Shown: positions 20,112 to 31,948, numbered from the stretch's first letter. The stretch: 64,000 nt of DNA from Desulfuromonas sp. CSMB_57 (GCF_020194955.2 NZ_JAFCIY020000028.1:32069-96068); one strand, 5' to 3'. The notes: generated by a model not told the origin, from the letters alone. Made by a program: numbers and translations.

Positions 20112-20969
20112 ATGAAACGCATCGGAATCTATGCAAAGTGCAACCACCCGGATGCGGTCAAGGTGGCCCGGGAACTGAAGCTTTGGCTGTTGGGCCGGGG
20201 CATTGAGGTTTTCCTGGAAAAAAATCTGGCCCGCAACTTGGGCGACGAGGATGCGGGTTGCGAACGGTCGGCGATTCCGGCCCTGGTCGATTTGATTGTC
20301 GTGCTGGGCGGCGACGGTACCCTGATTTCCGTGGCGCGGGAGGTTTGCGATCCCCGAATTCCCATCCTGGGGGTCAATCTGGGCAGTCTCGGTTTCCTTA
20401 CGGAAATCACTCGCGGCGAACTTTTTCTGTCCTTGGAAAAGGTCCTGGCGGGGGACTATCAGGTTACCGAACGCATGATGCTCGAAGCGGTCGTGCGTCG
20501 CAACGGCGACGAGGCCGGCCGTTTCTGCGTGCTCAACGATGTGGTGATCAACAAGGGTGCCATCGCCCGCATCATCGATATGGAAGTCTGGGTCGACGAT
20601 GCCTACCTGACCACCTTCAAAGCCGACGGCTTGATAATTGCAACACCAACGGGCTCGACAGCCTACAATCTGTCCGCCGGCGGTCCGATTATTTCGCCCG
20701 GACTGCACTGTTTCGTGATTTCGCCCATCTGTCCGCACATGCTGGCCAATCGGCCGTTGATTGTGGCCGACACGGTGAGCATTCGTATCGAGGTCAAATT
20801 TCGCGACCAGGATGTGGTGTTGACCGCCGACGGCCAAGTGGGAATGGAACTGCAAGCCGGCGATGTTGTGGAGATACGCAAGTCACGCCGCAATACCCAG
20901 TTGATCAAGAGTCCCTCCAAGGATTATTTCGAGGTATTGCGTACCAAGCTGGGCTGGGGCGAGCGCTAA
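20112..20969 (+). CDS. nadK: NAD(+) kinase
   Basis: A 285-aa ATP-dependent kinase making NADP from NAD. The catalytic GGDGT motif is at residues 66-70 (LIVVLGGDGTLISVAR), followed by VNLGSLGFLTEI and the NAD-binding GLIIATPTGSTAYNLSAGGP. The ATG at 20112 (MKRIGIYAK) is preferred over an earlier start since GGAGAG precedes it and homologues begin here. The order nadK-recN is conserved in many bacteria. Confidence 0.97.
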   Translation: MKRIGIYAKCNHPDAVKVARELKLWLLGRGIEVFLEKNLARNLGDEDAGCERSAIPALVDLIVVLGGDGTLISVAREVCDPRIPILGVNLGSLGFLTEITRGELFLSLEKVLAGDYQVTERMMLEAVVRRNGDEAGRFCVLNDVVINKGAIARIIDMEVWVDDAYLTTFKADGLIIATPTGSTAYNLSAGGPIISPGLHCFVISPICPHMLANRPLIVADTVSIRIEVKFRDQDVVLTADGQVGMELQAGDVVEIRKSRRNTQLIKSPSKDYFEVLRTKLGWGER

Positions 20970-21041
20970 CGGGGCCGCTGCGCGAGTCGCACGCAACGGC
21001 TCTGATCCAGACCCGCTTCGTTTCACGACGGGGAGAAAGCC

Positions 21042-22715
21042 ATGCTGACCGACCTTCACATTCGCAATCTGGCCATCATCGACCGCCTGCACATTGCTTT
21101 CCGGCCCGGTTTCAACGTTCTGACCGGAGAGACCGGCGCCGGCAAGTCGATCATCATCGATGCCGTGGCCCTGGTACTCGGCGGCCGGGCCAAACCGGAA
21201 TTGGTCCGAACCGGCGAGGACGAGGCGGTGGTGGAGGCGGTTTTCGATCTGGCGGCCCATGAAGATCTGCGCCATAGCGTGGCGGAGGCCGGCTTCGGAG
21301 ACGAGCCGGAACTGCTCATCAAACGCGTGGTCAATGCGGCCGGACGTAACCGGATCTTCGTCAACGGATCCTTGGCCAAGCTCTCCCAGTTGCAGCCTCT
21401 CACCACCCGCTTGATGAACATCTACGGGCAGCATGAGCATCAGAGCCTGCAGCGCACCGAAACCCATCTGGCGTTACTGGATCGTTTCGCCGGCCTGGAA
21501 TCGGACCTGACGAATTATCGCCGGTTGTTTGACGAGGTGCGCGCGCTGCGGCTGGAGTTGGAACGGTTGGCGGTCTCCGAAGTCGAGCGCCGGCAAAAAC
21601 TGGATCTGCTTACCCATCAATTGCGCGAAATCACGGCGGCGGCGCCCAAAATTGGCGAGGATGAAGAATTGGCGGGTGAGCGCCTGCTGCTGCAGAATGG
21701 CGAACGCTTGACCCGGGCGGCCAATAACGGCTATGAAGCCTTCTATGGTGGCGCGGGGGCGGTCAGCGAACGCCTGGATGCCGTCGCGGCCGAACTGGAA
21801 AAACTGCAAAACATCGATCCGATGCTGGGACAGTTGGCTGAAGAGGTTCGCGGTGCCCTGTATACTGTTGAAGATGTGGCTTTCAAGCTGCGGGAATACG
21901 CCGGGCGCGTGGCGTTTGACCCGGATCGCCAACAGGAACTGGAAAAACGTCTGGATGTGCTGGCCGGGCTGAAACGCAAGTTCGGCGGCTCCATCCAGGC
22001 GGTGCTCGAATTTCAGGCCGAGGCGGCCAAGAACATGGAAGAATTGGAAACCAGCGAAGGCCTCCGCTCCGATTTGACCAGCCGCCTGGAAGACCTGCGT
22101 CAGCAGTTGTTGGAGCAGGGCCAGAAAATTTCCGCCGTCCGCCGGGAGGCGGCCGTCCGCCTGAAGGAGGCCATCGAGGGCGAACTGAAGGATCTGGTCA
22201 TGGAAAAGGCCCGCTTCGAGATGCAGTTTTTTGCCCTTGACGAACCGGGCTCCAACGGTTTGGAGCGGGGGGAGTTCTACCTCGCGCCCAACCCCGGCGA
22301 AGAACCGAAACCCCTGGCCTGGATCGCTTCCGGCGGCGAACTGTCGCGTATCATGCTGGCTTTGCGCTGTGCCGCGCCGGCCGGCGACGAGGTCCGGACC
22401 CTGATTTTTGACGAAATCGATGCGGGCATCGGTGGCGTTGCCGCCAGCGCCGTGGCCGGCAAACTCAAGGAGATCTCCCGCGAGTTGCAGGTGCTCTGCA
22501 TCACCCATCTGCCCCAGGTGGCCGGTTTTGCCGATTATCATTACCGGGTGGTCAAGGAGGAGGTTGCCGGCCGAACAGTGGCGGAGGTCATCGATCTGGA
22601 CGGTGAAGCACGGGTTGCCGAAATGGCCCGGATGCTCGGCGGGGCTCAGATTACCGACCGTACCCTGGAGCACGCTCGGGAGATCATCGTCCAGTCCGGC
22701 GGCCACCAGTCATGA
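21042..22715 (+). CDS. recN: DNA repair protein RecN
   Basis: A 557-aa SMC-like ATPase for double-strand break repair. It opens MLTDLHIRNLAIIDRLHIAF and has Walker A GETGAGKS near residue 29. A long coiled coil follows (about 160-380), then the signature ASGGELSRIMLALR, Walker B LIFDEIDAGIGG and the D/H-loop QVLCITHLPQVAGFAD. Length matches the family. GGGGAG is placed 6 bases before the ATG. It lies 72 bp after nadK on the same strand. Confidence 0.97.
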   Translation: MLTDLHIRNLAIIDRLHIAFRPGFNVLTGETGAGKSIIIDAVALVLGGRAKPELVRTGEDEAVVEAVFDLAAHEDLRHSVAEAGFGDEPELLIKRVVNAAGRNRIFVNGSLAKLSQLQPLTTRLMNIYGQHEHQSLQRTETHLALLDRFAGLESDLTNYRRLFDEVRALRLELERLAVSEVERRQKLDLLTHQLREITAAAPKIGEDEELAGERLLLQNGERLTRAANNGYEAFYGGAGAVSERLDAVAAELEKLQNIDPMLGQLAEEVRGALYTVEDVAFKLREYAGRVAFDPDRQQELEKRLDVLAGLKRKFGGSIQAVLEFQAEAAKNMEELETSEGLRSDLTSRLEDLRQQLLEQGQKISAVRREAAVRLKEAIEGELKDLVMEKARFEMQFFALDEPGSNGLERGEFYLAPNPGEEPKPLAWIASGGELSRIMLALRCAAPAGDEVRTLIFDEIDAGIGGVAASAVAGKLKEISRELQVLCITHLPQVAGFADYHYRVVKEEVAGRTVAEVIDLDGEARVAEMARMLGGAQITDRTLEHAREIIVQSGGHQS

Positions 22716-22843
22716 GGGCCGGGGAGCCGTTTGGAGGCTCCGCAGGTTGCTGAACCCGTTGCGACCTCCATGCCGCAGATGAACCTTCAAGGGGTCCGCC
22801 AGGGCCAGGACCGCATTCAGATTTTTCCGCTGGAGAGAAATGC

Positions 22844-23293
22844 ATGATACGTAAAGCGCGCATTCCGGACGTCAAGGTTATCCACAAGCTGCTGCTCATC
22901 TATGCCCAGCAGGGGCTGATGCTGTCCCGATCCCTCTCGGATATTTATGAGGCCCTGCGCGATTTCTATGTCATCGAGGAGGAGGGGCGGGTGATTGGGA
23001 CGGTTTCCCTGCATATCTGCTGGGAGGATCTGGCGGAGGTGCGCTCCCTGGCGGTGTCGCCGGATTACATGCGACGGGGAGTCGGCCGTCTGCTGGTGCA
23101 GTCCTGTATCGACGAAGCACGCCAGTTGGGTCTCAAAAAGCTGTTTGCTCTGACCTATCAGCCCGGGTTTTTCAGCAAAATGGGCTTCCATCTCATCGAA
23201 AAGTCGGAACTGCCCCAAAAAATCTGGGGTGATTGCATCAAGTGTCCGAAATTCCCGGATTGCGATGAGACTGCCATGAGCCTGGAGTTGTGA
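22844..23293 (+). CDS. GNAT N-acetyltransferase, short N-acetylglutamate synthase type
   Basis: A 149-aa single-domain acetyltransferase. Acetyl-CoA binding motif A is VRSLAVSPDYMRRGVGRLLV, followed by ARQLGLKKLFALTYQPGFFSKMGF. The C-terminal CIKCPKFPDCDE Cys cluster is characteristic of the short ArgA-like N-acetylglutamate synthases found in Desulfuromonadia and other lineages without classical ArgA. The first step of arginine synthesis is therefore the likely role, supported by argJ three genes on, but substrate is inferred. GGAGAG precedes the ATG. Confidence 0.85.
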   Translation: MIRKARIPDVKVIHKLLLIYAQQGLMLSRSLSDIYEALRDFYVIEEEGRVIGTVSLHICWEDLAEVRSLAVSPDYMRRGVGRLLVQSCIDEARQLGLKKLFALTYQPGFFSKMGFHLIEKSELPQKIWGDCIKCPKFPDCDETAMSLEL

Positions 23294-23416
23294 AAGCACG
23301 GCGCCCTCCGACCATGGATGGCGCCGCCGTCAGGTCCAACACTCCCGTCTTTTTCCCGTTGCCCTTCTCTTCAGGTCCCTGCCGTTTCGCCGGCGGTTCC
23401 CCGTGCGGCATCTTTC

Positions 23417-23446
23417 TTGCTGAATGCCCGGATTTCATGCTAAACT
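23417..23446 (+). promoter_or_regulatory. Candidate sigma-70 promoter for secA
   Basis: TTGCTG, 18 bases, TAAACT. It is the best -35/-10 pair I see in the 295-bp gap before secA. The spacing is one base over the optimum. The rest of the gap holds a GGCGCC inverted repeat near 23300 and nothing else I can name. Confidence 0.35.
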
Positions 23447-23588
23447 TCCGTGTTTTTTTCAACCGGAATGCGTGCGGCGCTGCGCCTGCAATGCAGATTC
23501 GTCGGCTCGGTCAAGGTTGCAGTTTTGCCTGAAAACGAACTTTTCATTCGCATCGTCCCTGTTGATGGATGATGGACAGGAGTATTAA

Positions 23589-26276
<2,688 letters not shown>

Positions 26277-26311
26277 AAAGGCCGGCCACCTTCGAATAGA
26301 GAGGGATTGAT

Positions 26312-27508
26312 ATGGAATGTGTCGATAAAATTGTTCAGGGTTTCTCTTTTGCCGCGCGGGCCGCGGGCATTCGCCGCTCCGGCCGGCTCGATTTGGGGTT
26401 GATCTATTCGCAGCAGCCGGCGCGGGCTGCCGGGGTGTTCACGACCAACAAGGTCCAGGCGGCTCCCTTGCAGGTGACCCGCGACTGCGTTCGGGCCGGC
26501 TTGTGCCAGGCCGTGGTGGTCAACAGCGGCATCGCCAACGCCTGCACCGGCGATGCGGGTCTGCAGGCAGCCCGGCGCAGTGCCGCCGTGGCTGCCGACC
26601 GCCTCGGCATTGGCGAGGCCCTGGTGGCGGTTTCGTCCACCGGGGTCATTGGCCAGCAGCTGCCCCTGCCCCTGTTGGAGCAGGAGATCCCCGCCCTGGC
26701 GGATGATTTGCGGGCGGACGGCATCGATGCGGTGGCCCAGGCCATCATGACCACCGATTCCTATCCCAAGTTGTCCAGCCGCCGCGGCCAGGTCGACGGT
26801 CGGGAATACACCCTGCTCGGCGTGGCCAAGGGGGCGGGCATGATTCATCCCAACATGGCGACCATGCTGGCATTCGTCATGACCGATGCCCAGGTTGCCG
26901 AAACCTTCATGCCGCAGGCTTTGGCCCAGGCGGTGGCCGGTTCCTTCAACATCATTACCGTTGATGGCGATACCTCCACCAACGATATGGTTCTGCTGCT
27001 GGCCAACGGTGCGGCGCAGACGGCGGAGATCACGGCCGATATGGAAGCCGGTCGCCAGTTTGCCCAATTGTTGCGGGAGGTGCTGCTGGATCTGGCCAAA
27101 ATGATCGTTCGCGACGGCGAGGGGGCCACCAAGCTGGTGCATGTTGAGGTGGTCGGCGCGGCGGACAGCGAGGACGCGCGCCGGGTGGCCCACAGCATCG
27201 CCACCTCCAACCTGGTCAAGACCGCCTTCTTCGGGGAAGATGCCAACTGGGGGCGGATCATCGCCGCCGTGGGCTATTCGGGCGCGGCCGTCGAGCCCGA
27301 GCGCATCGCCATCCGCTTTGACGACATCGCCGTTGTTCACCAGGGGCTCGGCACCGGGCCGGAGTTGGAGCAACAGGCCACGGCGGTGCTGAAGCGCCCC
27401 GAGTTTACCGTGACCGTGGATCTTGGCCTCGGTGCCGGGAGGGCGGAATACTACACGTCGGATCTGACCTACGAGTACGTCAAGATCAATGCCGCGTACC
27501 GCACTTGA
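26312..27508 (+). CDS. argJ: Bifunctional ornithine acetyltransferase/N-acetylglutamate synthase ArgJ
   Basis: A 398-aa enzyme that recycles the acetyl group from N-acetylornithine to glutamate. The autoprocessing and catalytic threonine is T184 in KGAGMIHPNMATMLAFVMTD, so the precursor should split into alpha and beta chains there. TVDGDTSTNDMVLLLANG and the C-terminal SDLTYEYVKINAAYRT are family marks. It follows secA by 35 bp and precedes deoC, and may be transcribed with both. Confidence 0.97.
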   Translation: MECVDKIVQGFSFAARAAGIRRSGRLDLGLIYSQQPARAAGVFTTNKVQAAPLQVTRDCVRAGLCQAVVVNSGIANACTGDAGLQAARRSAAVAADRLGIGEALVAVSSTGVIGQQLPLPLLEQEIPALADDLRADGIDAVAQAIMTTDSYPKLSSRRGQVDGREYTLLGVAKGAGMIHPNMATMLAFVMTDAQVAETFMPQALAQAVAGSFNIITVDGDTSTNDMVLLLANGAAQTAEITADMEAGRQFAQLLREVLLDLAKMIVRDGEGATKLVHVEVVGAADSEDARRVAHSIATSNLVKTAFFGEDANWGRIIAAVGYSGAAVEPERIAIRFDDIAVVHQGLGTGPELEQQATAVLKRPEFTVTVDLGLGAGRAEYYTSDLTYEYVKINAAYRT

Positions 27509-27543
27509 AAGGCGCCGGAAGGATTCGTCCGGCGGCGCAGGAC

Positions 27544-28218
27544 ATGAACAGCATCGCCTCGGCCATTGACCATACCCTGCTGCGGCCGACGGCCACGGCG
27601 GCGGATATCGAGCAACTTTGCCGTGAAGCCCGGCACTGGAACTTCGCATCCGTGTGCCTGGCGCCGGTGCATGTTGCGCTGGCCGCCGGCCTGCTGCAGG
27701 ACAGCAGGGTGGCGGTGGGTACGGTAGTCGGTTTTCCCTGCGGCTATGACCTGCCGGAGACAAAAGCCTTTGCCGCCCGTTCGGCCTTGGCCGCCGGTGC
27801 CACCGAGATCGACATGGTCATTCATTTGGGGGCGGCCCTGGAGGGCCGCCTGGCAAGCATTCACGCCGATATCACGGCAGTAGTGGCCGCTGTTCCGGGC
27901 GCCCTGGTCAAGGTCATCATCGAATGCTGCTATCTCACGGATGAACAGAAAACGGTCCTGACCGAGACGGTGGTGGCTGCCGGCGCCGCCTATGTCAAGA
28001 CCTCGACGGGCTTCGCCCCCGGTGGAGCGACCCCGGCCGATGTCGCCCTTCTGCATCGGGTGGCGGCAGGGCGTATCTCCGTCAAGGCGGCCGGGGGCAT
28101 TCGGGATCTGGCCGCCGCTCGCGCCATGCTGGCGGCCGGGGCGAGCCGCCTCGGCACCAGCAGCGGCGTGGCCATCGTGCAGGCCGAGAGTCGGCTCCGC
28201 AAGGGAACGCCGGCATGA
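27544..28218 (+). CDS. deoC: Deoxyribose-phosphate aldolase
   Basis: A 224-aa class I aldolase that cleaves 2-deoxyribose-5-phosphate to glyceraldehyde-3-phosphate and acetaldehyde. IDHTLLRPTAT opens the barrel. VKVIIECCYLT precedes the Schiff-base segment AAYVKTSTGFAPGGAT, with the catalytic Lys in YVKTSTGF, and SVKAAGGIRDLAAA carries the second Lys. The ATG at 27544 matches family starts. The stop codon overlaps the deoB start (ATGA), so the two are translationally coupled. Confidence 0.96.
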   Translation: MNSIASAIDHTLLRPTATAADIEQLCREARHWNFASVCLAPVHVALAAGLLQDSRVAVGTVVGFPCGYDLPETKAFAARSALAAGATEIDMVIHLGAALEGRLASIHADITAVVAAVPGALVKVIIECCYLTDEQKTVLTETVVAAGAAYVKTSTGFAPGGATPADVALLHRVAAGRISVKAAGGIRDLAAARAMLAAGASRLGTSSGVAIVQAESRLRKGTPA

Positions 28219-29396
28219 TTTGGCAGCGCGTCATCCTTATCGTGCTGGATGGTGTCGGTGTGGGCGCCCAGCCGGATGCGGCCGCCTACGGCGATGCCGA
28301 TGCCAACACCCTGCTGCACGTTGCCGAGCGCTGCGGCGGGCTGCGCCTGCCGACCCTGGAGCGCCTCGGCCTGGGAAACATCTGCCCGATACCCGGCGTG
28401 GCACCGGTGGCTCTTCCAGAGGCGGCCCGGGGTCGAATGCTGGAGGTATCCGCCGGCAAGGATACCACCACCGGACACTGGGAGTTGGCCGGCCTGATAC
28501 AGGACCATCCCTTCGCCACCTTTCCCCAAGGCTTCCCCGACCACATCATCGCCGACTTTGAAAAACAGGCCGAGGTCCGGGTGATGGGCAATATTGCCGC
28601 CAGCGGCACCGAGATCCTGCGGCAGCTGGGGGATGAACATCGCCGCAGCGGCCGGCCCATCGTCTATACCAGTGTCGATTCCGTGTTCCAGATCGCCGCC
28701 CATGAGGACGTGATGGAGGTGGAGCGGCTTTACGAGCTTTGCCGCATCGCCCGGCGCCTGTTGGACCCGTGGCGTATCGGGCGGGTGATTGCCCGGCCCT
28801 TTACCGGCGATGGCCCGGACAATTATGTGCGCACCCCGCGCCGCCGTGATTTTGCCATGCCGCCGGGTGCTCCGACACTCCTGGATCGTCTCAAGGAGTC
28901 CGGCCGGAGTGTCTATGGTGTCGGCAAGATTCACGATATCTTTGCCGGCCAGGGTCTGACCGGTTGGGTGAAAACCGCGCATAACCGCGAAGGCATGCAA
29001 CGAACCCTGGAGGCGCTGGAACAGATTCCCGATGGGTTGATTTTCACCAACCTGGTGGATTTCGACATGCTCTATGGGCATCGTCTCGATGCGGGCGGGT
29101 TCGGACGGGCACTGGAGGAGTTCGATGTCTGGCTGGCAGGTTTTCTGACTGCGATGCAGCCGGCCGACCTGTTGCTGATTACCGCCGACCACGGTTGCGA
29201 TCCCACCACTCCCGGTACCGATCACAGCCGGGAAATTGTGCCCTTGCTGGCTTGGGGGGAAGGCCTTGCACCGGGCGTGGACCTGGGGATAAGGGAAAGT
29301 TTTGCCGATGTGGCGGCCACCCTGGCGGAACTGTTCCGGGTGGCACAGCCTTGCGGTCGCAGCTTCCTGGAGCGGATCAGGCCGACGAGGGCCTGA
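28215..29396 (+). CDS. deoB: Phosphopentomutase
   Basis: A 393-aa alkaline-phosphatase-superfamily mutase that interconverts (deoxy)ribose-1- and 5-phosphates. It has VILIVLDGVGVGAQPDA with the metal-binding Asp, GKDTTTGHWELAG with the catalytic Thr, PIVYTSVDSVFQIAAHED, GKIHDIFAGQG, and the C-terminal TADHGCDPTTPGTDHSREI metal ligands. Together with deoC it feeds nucleoside sugars into glycolysis. Its 3' end overlaps the convergent PilZ gene by about 20 bp. Confidence 0.97.
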   Translation: MIWQRVILIVLDGVGVGAQPDAAAYGDADANTLLHVAERCGGLRLPTLERLGLGNICPIPGVAPVALPEAARGRMLEVSAGKDTTTGHWELAGLIQDHPFATFPQGFPDHIIADFEKQAEVRVMGNIAASGTEILRQLGDEHRRSGRPIVYTSVDSVFQIAAHEDVMEVERLYELCRIARRLLDPWRIGRVIARPFTGDGPDNYVRTPRRRDFAMPPGAPTLLDRLKESGRSVYGVGKIHDIFAGQGLTGWVKTAHNREGMQRTLEALEQIPDGLIFTNLVDFDMLYGHRLDAGGFGRALEEFDVWLAGFLTAMQPADLLLITADHGCDPTTPGTDHSREIVPLLAWGEGLAPGVDLGIRESFADVAATLAELFRVAQPCGRSFLERIRPTRA

Positions 29397-30144
29397 GGTT
29401 TTCGGAGGGGTTGGCGGCCAACAATCGCAGCAAGGGGCTTTCCGGTTCCTGGCCGCGATGGCTCAGGTCCCTGCCGCTGTCGACCAGTTCATCCAGAAAA
29501 AGATGCTCCAGATAATGTTCCAGACAGTGCCGGTGGTCCGGTTCGAGGTTGGTGAATTCGACCCCGGCACCCTGCTGGTAATTGTTTTTGGGATCGGGGG
29601 CAACGCAATACAATACCCGGCCCGACAATTCCAGTTCCTGCTGCATGCCCAGCAGGGGCAGGACGATGCTGAAGCATTCCCCTTCCTGAAAGCGGAACCC
29701 GCTTTTGATGAACACCCCCTGACTGCTCAGGCTCAACACCTCCCCCAGATGACAGCTCTCCGCACGACACAGCATGGCCGGCAATTGGATGGCCAGGCGC
29801 ATGTTCTGTCTGGGATGTTGCTCGAGATGTTTTTGCACGGTGGCGAACAGGGAGAAAATATCCAGGGGTACATCCAAACGGTCATGTCCGGGAGGCGCAG
29901 GGACGGTGCTGCCTGTTTCGCCGAGCAGGATCAGGCCGGTCTGTCTCCCGAGTCGGTCGGCCAATGTGGTATCGGCCAGCCAGGCCTCATGAAGCAGAAT
30001 CAGATCCGGTGCGGTTTCCTCCATCAATGTCGACATCTTCTCCGGACGGGCCACGGGCAGTACGCGATAGCCCCAATGCTGCAGGATCATTTCCAGCATG
30101 GTGACCAGTTTTTTTCGGGGATCGCCGAGTATTAGACGTTTCAT
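29377..30144 (-). CDS. PilZ protein with degenerate receiver domain
   Basis: A 255-aa protein. Residues 1-110 resemble a response-regulator receiver (MKRLILGDPRKKLVTMLEMI), but the phospho-acceptor Asp is replaced by His52 in APDLILLHEAWL and the N-terminal acidic pair is reduced, so phosphorylation is unlikely. Residues about 113-220 are a PilZ domain: RQNMRLAIQLPAML, LSLSSQGVFIKSG, then GAGVEFTNLE. The usual RxxxR is partly kept. It probably binds c-di-GMP and signals by contact. Its 3' end overlaps deoB on the other strand. Confidence 0.82.
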   Translation of the reverse strand: MKRLILGDPRKKLVTMLEMILQHWGYRVLPVARPEKMSTLMEETAPDLILLHEAWLADTTLADRLGRQTGLILLGETGSTVPAPPGHDRLDVPLDIFSLFATVQKHLEQHPRQNMRLAIQLPAMLCRAESCHLGEVLSLSSQGVFIKSGFRFQEGECFSIVLPLLGMQQELELSGRVLYCVAPDPKNNYQQGAGVEFTNLEPDHRHCLEHYLEHLFLDELVDSGRDLSHRGQEPESPLLRLLAANPSENLRPSSA

Positions 30145-30291
30145 TGATTCGCGTCCGGAAGTGAGTGCCTGGAGGTGGAAAGTCTCGGAACGTACTTTTC
30201 CTCATGCCCGACCATAGCATGTCAGGTTCGGAAAGTGTCCGGCCCGCCGCTGCTTTTGGCAGAGCGGGCCGGAACCTGTTGGTTCATGCGC

Positions 30292-30726
30292 TTATTTGTT
30301 TTTGGCGCGGGCCGCGCGGGCTTTGGCAAGGTTGTCGCCAAGACCGCGATCGATGGCCATCTGACGGCGGCTTTCGGAATAGGCGCGGGCTGCCAGCGGC
30401 TGGGTACGGGGGATGTCGAACTGCTTGCGGTATTGAGCAGGGGTCATGCCATGATTGGTCTTGAGGTGGCGCGCCAGGGTTTTCATGGTTTTGCCGCAAA
30501 TCATGCAGGTAACCTTGTCTTTACCAAAGGCTTTTTTGCGGGAGATGACAGGAGCTTGAGCCGCTTCTTCTTCCACCGTTTCCTCGACAACCGCCTCTCC
30601 TTTATCAATGGCGGAAAGAGCTTTGTGCAACTCGCTGAGTTCCGCAATCAGTTCTTCTTTGGTCATGGGGGTGGTGGATGCGTGCGCGGCAACGATTTCG
30701 GCAGCCATTTCAAGCAATGTGGCCAT
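30292..30726 (-). CDS. MucR/Ros family zinc-finger transcriptional regulator
   Basis: A 144-aa DNA-binding protein. The Ros-type zinc finger is complete: Cys74 and Cys77 (VTCMICGKT), then His87 and His92 (ARHLKTNH), a C-x2-C-x9-H-x4-H pattern. The family sequence GMTPAQYRKQFDIP follows. The N-terminal helix region (MATLLEMAAEIVAAHA) is the oligomerisation part, joined by an acidic linker (EETVEEEAAQ). Relatives bind AT-rich DNA and act as nucleoid-like silencers of surface and motility genes. AAGGAGG precedes the ATG. Confidence 0.92.
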   Translation of the reverse strand: MATLLEMAAEIVAAHASTTPMTKEELIAELSELHKALSAIDKGEAVVEETVEEEAAQAPVISRKKAFGKDKVTCMICGKTMKTLARHLKTNHGMTPAQYRKQFDIPRTQPLAARAYSESRRQMAIDRGLGDNLAKARAARAKNK

Positions 30727-30784
30727 AGGATAATGCCTCCTTGAGTAAGAAAAGTGAGTTATTGATTGCTGAGTTACTCCATAC

Positions 30785-30812
30785 TTAATACAAGAAATGA
30801 AATTAAAATCAA
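30785..30812 (-). promoter_or_regulatory. Sigma-70-type promoter for the MucR-family gene
   Basis: Reading leftward: TTGATT, 16 bases, TATTAA, in a very AT-rich stretch 60-85 bp upstream of the start codon. Between promoter and gene, GAGTAA (near 30743) and TTACTC (near 30773) form an interrupted dyad that could be an autoregulatory site, as is usual for MucR proteins. That part is inference. Confidence 0.5.
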
Positions 30813-31105
30813 GGGAAAATTATCTTTTTTCGTTGTTTGAATAGCTCTCCGGCAATTATTTTCCGGAAGTTGCTGAATGATCGCCGAACCTCCATTTTCC
30901 GATTAGCGCCGGTACCTCGATTGCCATATTTCATTTTACCGGCCTTGACATCGTTATCCGGTCAAACTCTATGTTGCCGTGGCTGTTTTTTTTCGTCCGA
31001 TTTATTCGGCAGCCATTTACCTGTGGGCTTTGTTGTTTCTTATTTTTCTTGCAGAAATTTCCATGAAAGTATGGCAAATTTCGGAAAATCCGACGCCCAA
31101 TTTTA

Positions 31106-31133
31106 TTGACATCTCGCCGGGATTTCCTAAGAT
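31106..31133 (+). promoter_or_regulatory. Sigma-70-type promoter of the riboswitch-cheW-mcp transcript
   Basis: TTGACA (31106-31111), 16 bases, TAAGAT (31128-31133), placing the transcript start near 31140, about 40 bases before the c-di-GMP aptamer. The 707-bp gap between mucR and cheW otherwise holds the mucR promoter, this promoter, the aptamer and its terminator. The stretch 30830-31100 shows nothing I can identify. Confidence 0.65.
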
Positions 31134-31179
31134 AGGCCCTGGTTTTTCTCACAGCCTCAGAATGGGGCCTGCCAATAAT

Positions 31180-31253
31180 CCGTCAAAGGCAAAACCGGGG
31201 TAACCCGGTGACGCAAAGCCACGGGTCCTGCATCGGGACAGCCGGGTTGCCAA
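31180..31253 (+). promoter_or_regulatory. GEMM-I (c-di-GMP-I) riboswitch aptamer
   Basis: The core fits the GEMM-I class. AAAGGCAAA leads into a stem ACCGGG/CCCGGT capped by a GTAA (GNRA) tetraloop. The invariant GACGCAAAGCC follows (31209-31219), then the second stem with GGGTCC and GGGAC, and the closing AGCCGGGTTGCC. By alignment to the Vibrio Vc2 aptamer, the base that separates c-di-GMP from cGAMP sensors (Vc2 G20) falls on G31188, which favours c-di-GMP. An intrinsic terminator follows 40 bases on, giving a complete on/off device for cheW-mcp. Confidence 0.9.
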
Positions 31254-31292
31254 AATATGAAACCACAGCGCAACCATCTTCTCGCCATGGCC

Positions 31293-31338
31293 GGCACCCG
31301 TTATCCGTGAGGAAAACAGGGTGCCTTTTTATTTTTTC
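31293..31338 (+). terminator. Intrinsic terminator, expression platform of the riboswitch
   Basis: GGCACCC (31293-31299) pairs with GGGTGCC (31319-31325), and TTTTTATTTTTT follows directly. It sits between aptamer and cheW, so it must be bypassed for cheW expression; ligand-controlled termination is the natural reading. Confidence 0.85.
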
Positions 31339-31433
31339 GGCACACTGAATGCAGCAACTGTATCTCCGGGTGCCAGGATCCCTGGAGTCTTAACCGTAAA
31401 GCGCCCTTCAATGATGCAAAAGGAGACTTGCTG

Positions 31434-31910
31434 ATGAGCGAGCAATTGATGACCAAAGTCGTTGCCATCGAAACGGAAAATGAAGATACCCAAAAGGACA
31501 AGTACCTGACATTTTCCGTGGCTCAGGAGGATTACGGTATCGAAATCCGCCATGTCATCGAAATTATCGGCATTCAGAAAATCACCAAGGTTCCCGATTT
31601 GCCTAATTATATCAAGGGGGTTATCAACCTTCGCGGGAAGATTATCCCGGTCATGGAGATCCGGGCCCGATTCGGCCTGCCGGCCCGGGAGTACGACGAA
31701 CGCACCTGCGTCATCGTCGTGGACGTCGAGGGCCGAACCATGGGGGTGGTGGTCGATCATGTCAATGAGGTGGTAAATATCCCGCCCGAGGATGTGGAAC
31801 CGGCACCGGCCGCGACCAGTCAAAAATCCGGCCGTTTCGTTTGTGGAATTGGCAAGATTCGCAATGATGTCAAAATCCTGCTGGACCTGCAGGCCATTGT
31901 TGTCCAGTAG
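31434..31910 (+). CDS. cheW: Chemotaxis coupling protein CheW
   Basis: A 158-aa CheW that links chemoreceptors to the CheA kinase. It has KYLTFSVAQEDYGIEIRHVIEI, the receptor-contact VPDLPNYIKGVINLRGKIIPVMEIRARFG, and VVDHVNEVVNIPPEDVE. The ATG at 31434 is chosen because AGGAG lies 8 bases before it. It is the first gene after the c-di-GMP riboswitch and terminator, and is 38 bp from a chemoreceptor gene. No cheA is nearby, so it feeds a system encoded elsewhere. Confidence 0.95.
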   Translation: MSEQLMTKVVAIETENEDTQKDKYLTFSVAQEDYGIEIRHVIEIIGIQKITKVPDLPNYIKGVINLRGKIIPVMEIRARFGLPAREYDERTCVIVVDVEGRTMGVVVDHVNEVVNIPPEDVEPAPAATSQKSGRFVCGIGKIRNDVKILLDLQAIVVQ

Positions 31911-31948
31911 CCGGGGAATCCATCGTCACAGTTTGAAGGGGGCAGTAC

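Noticed and set aside
31180..31253. Riboswitch considered as a cGAMP (GEMM-Ib) sensor
   Set aside because: The discriminating position aligns to G, not A. The alignment is by eye, so the alternative is not fully excluded.
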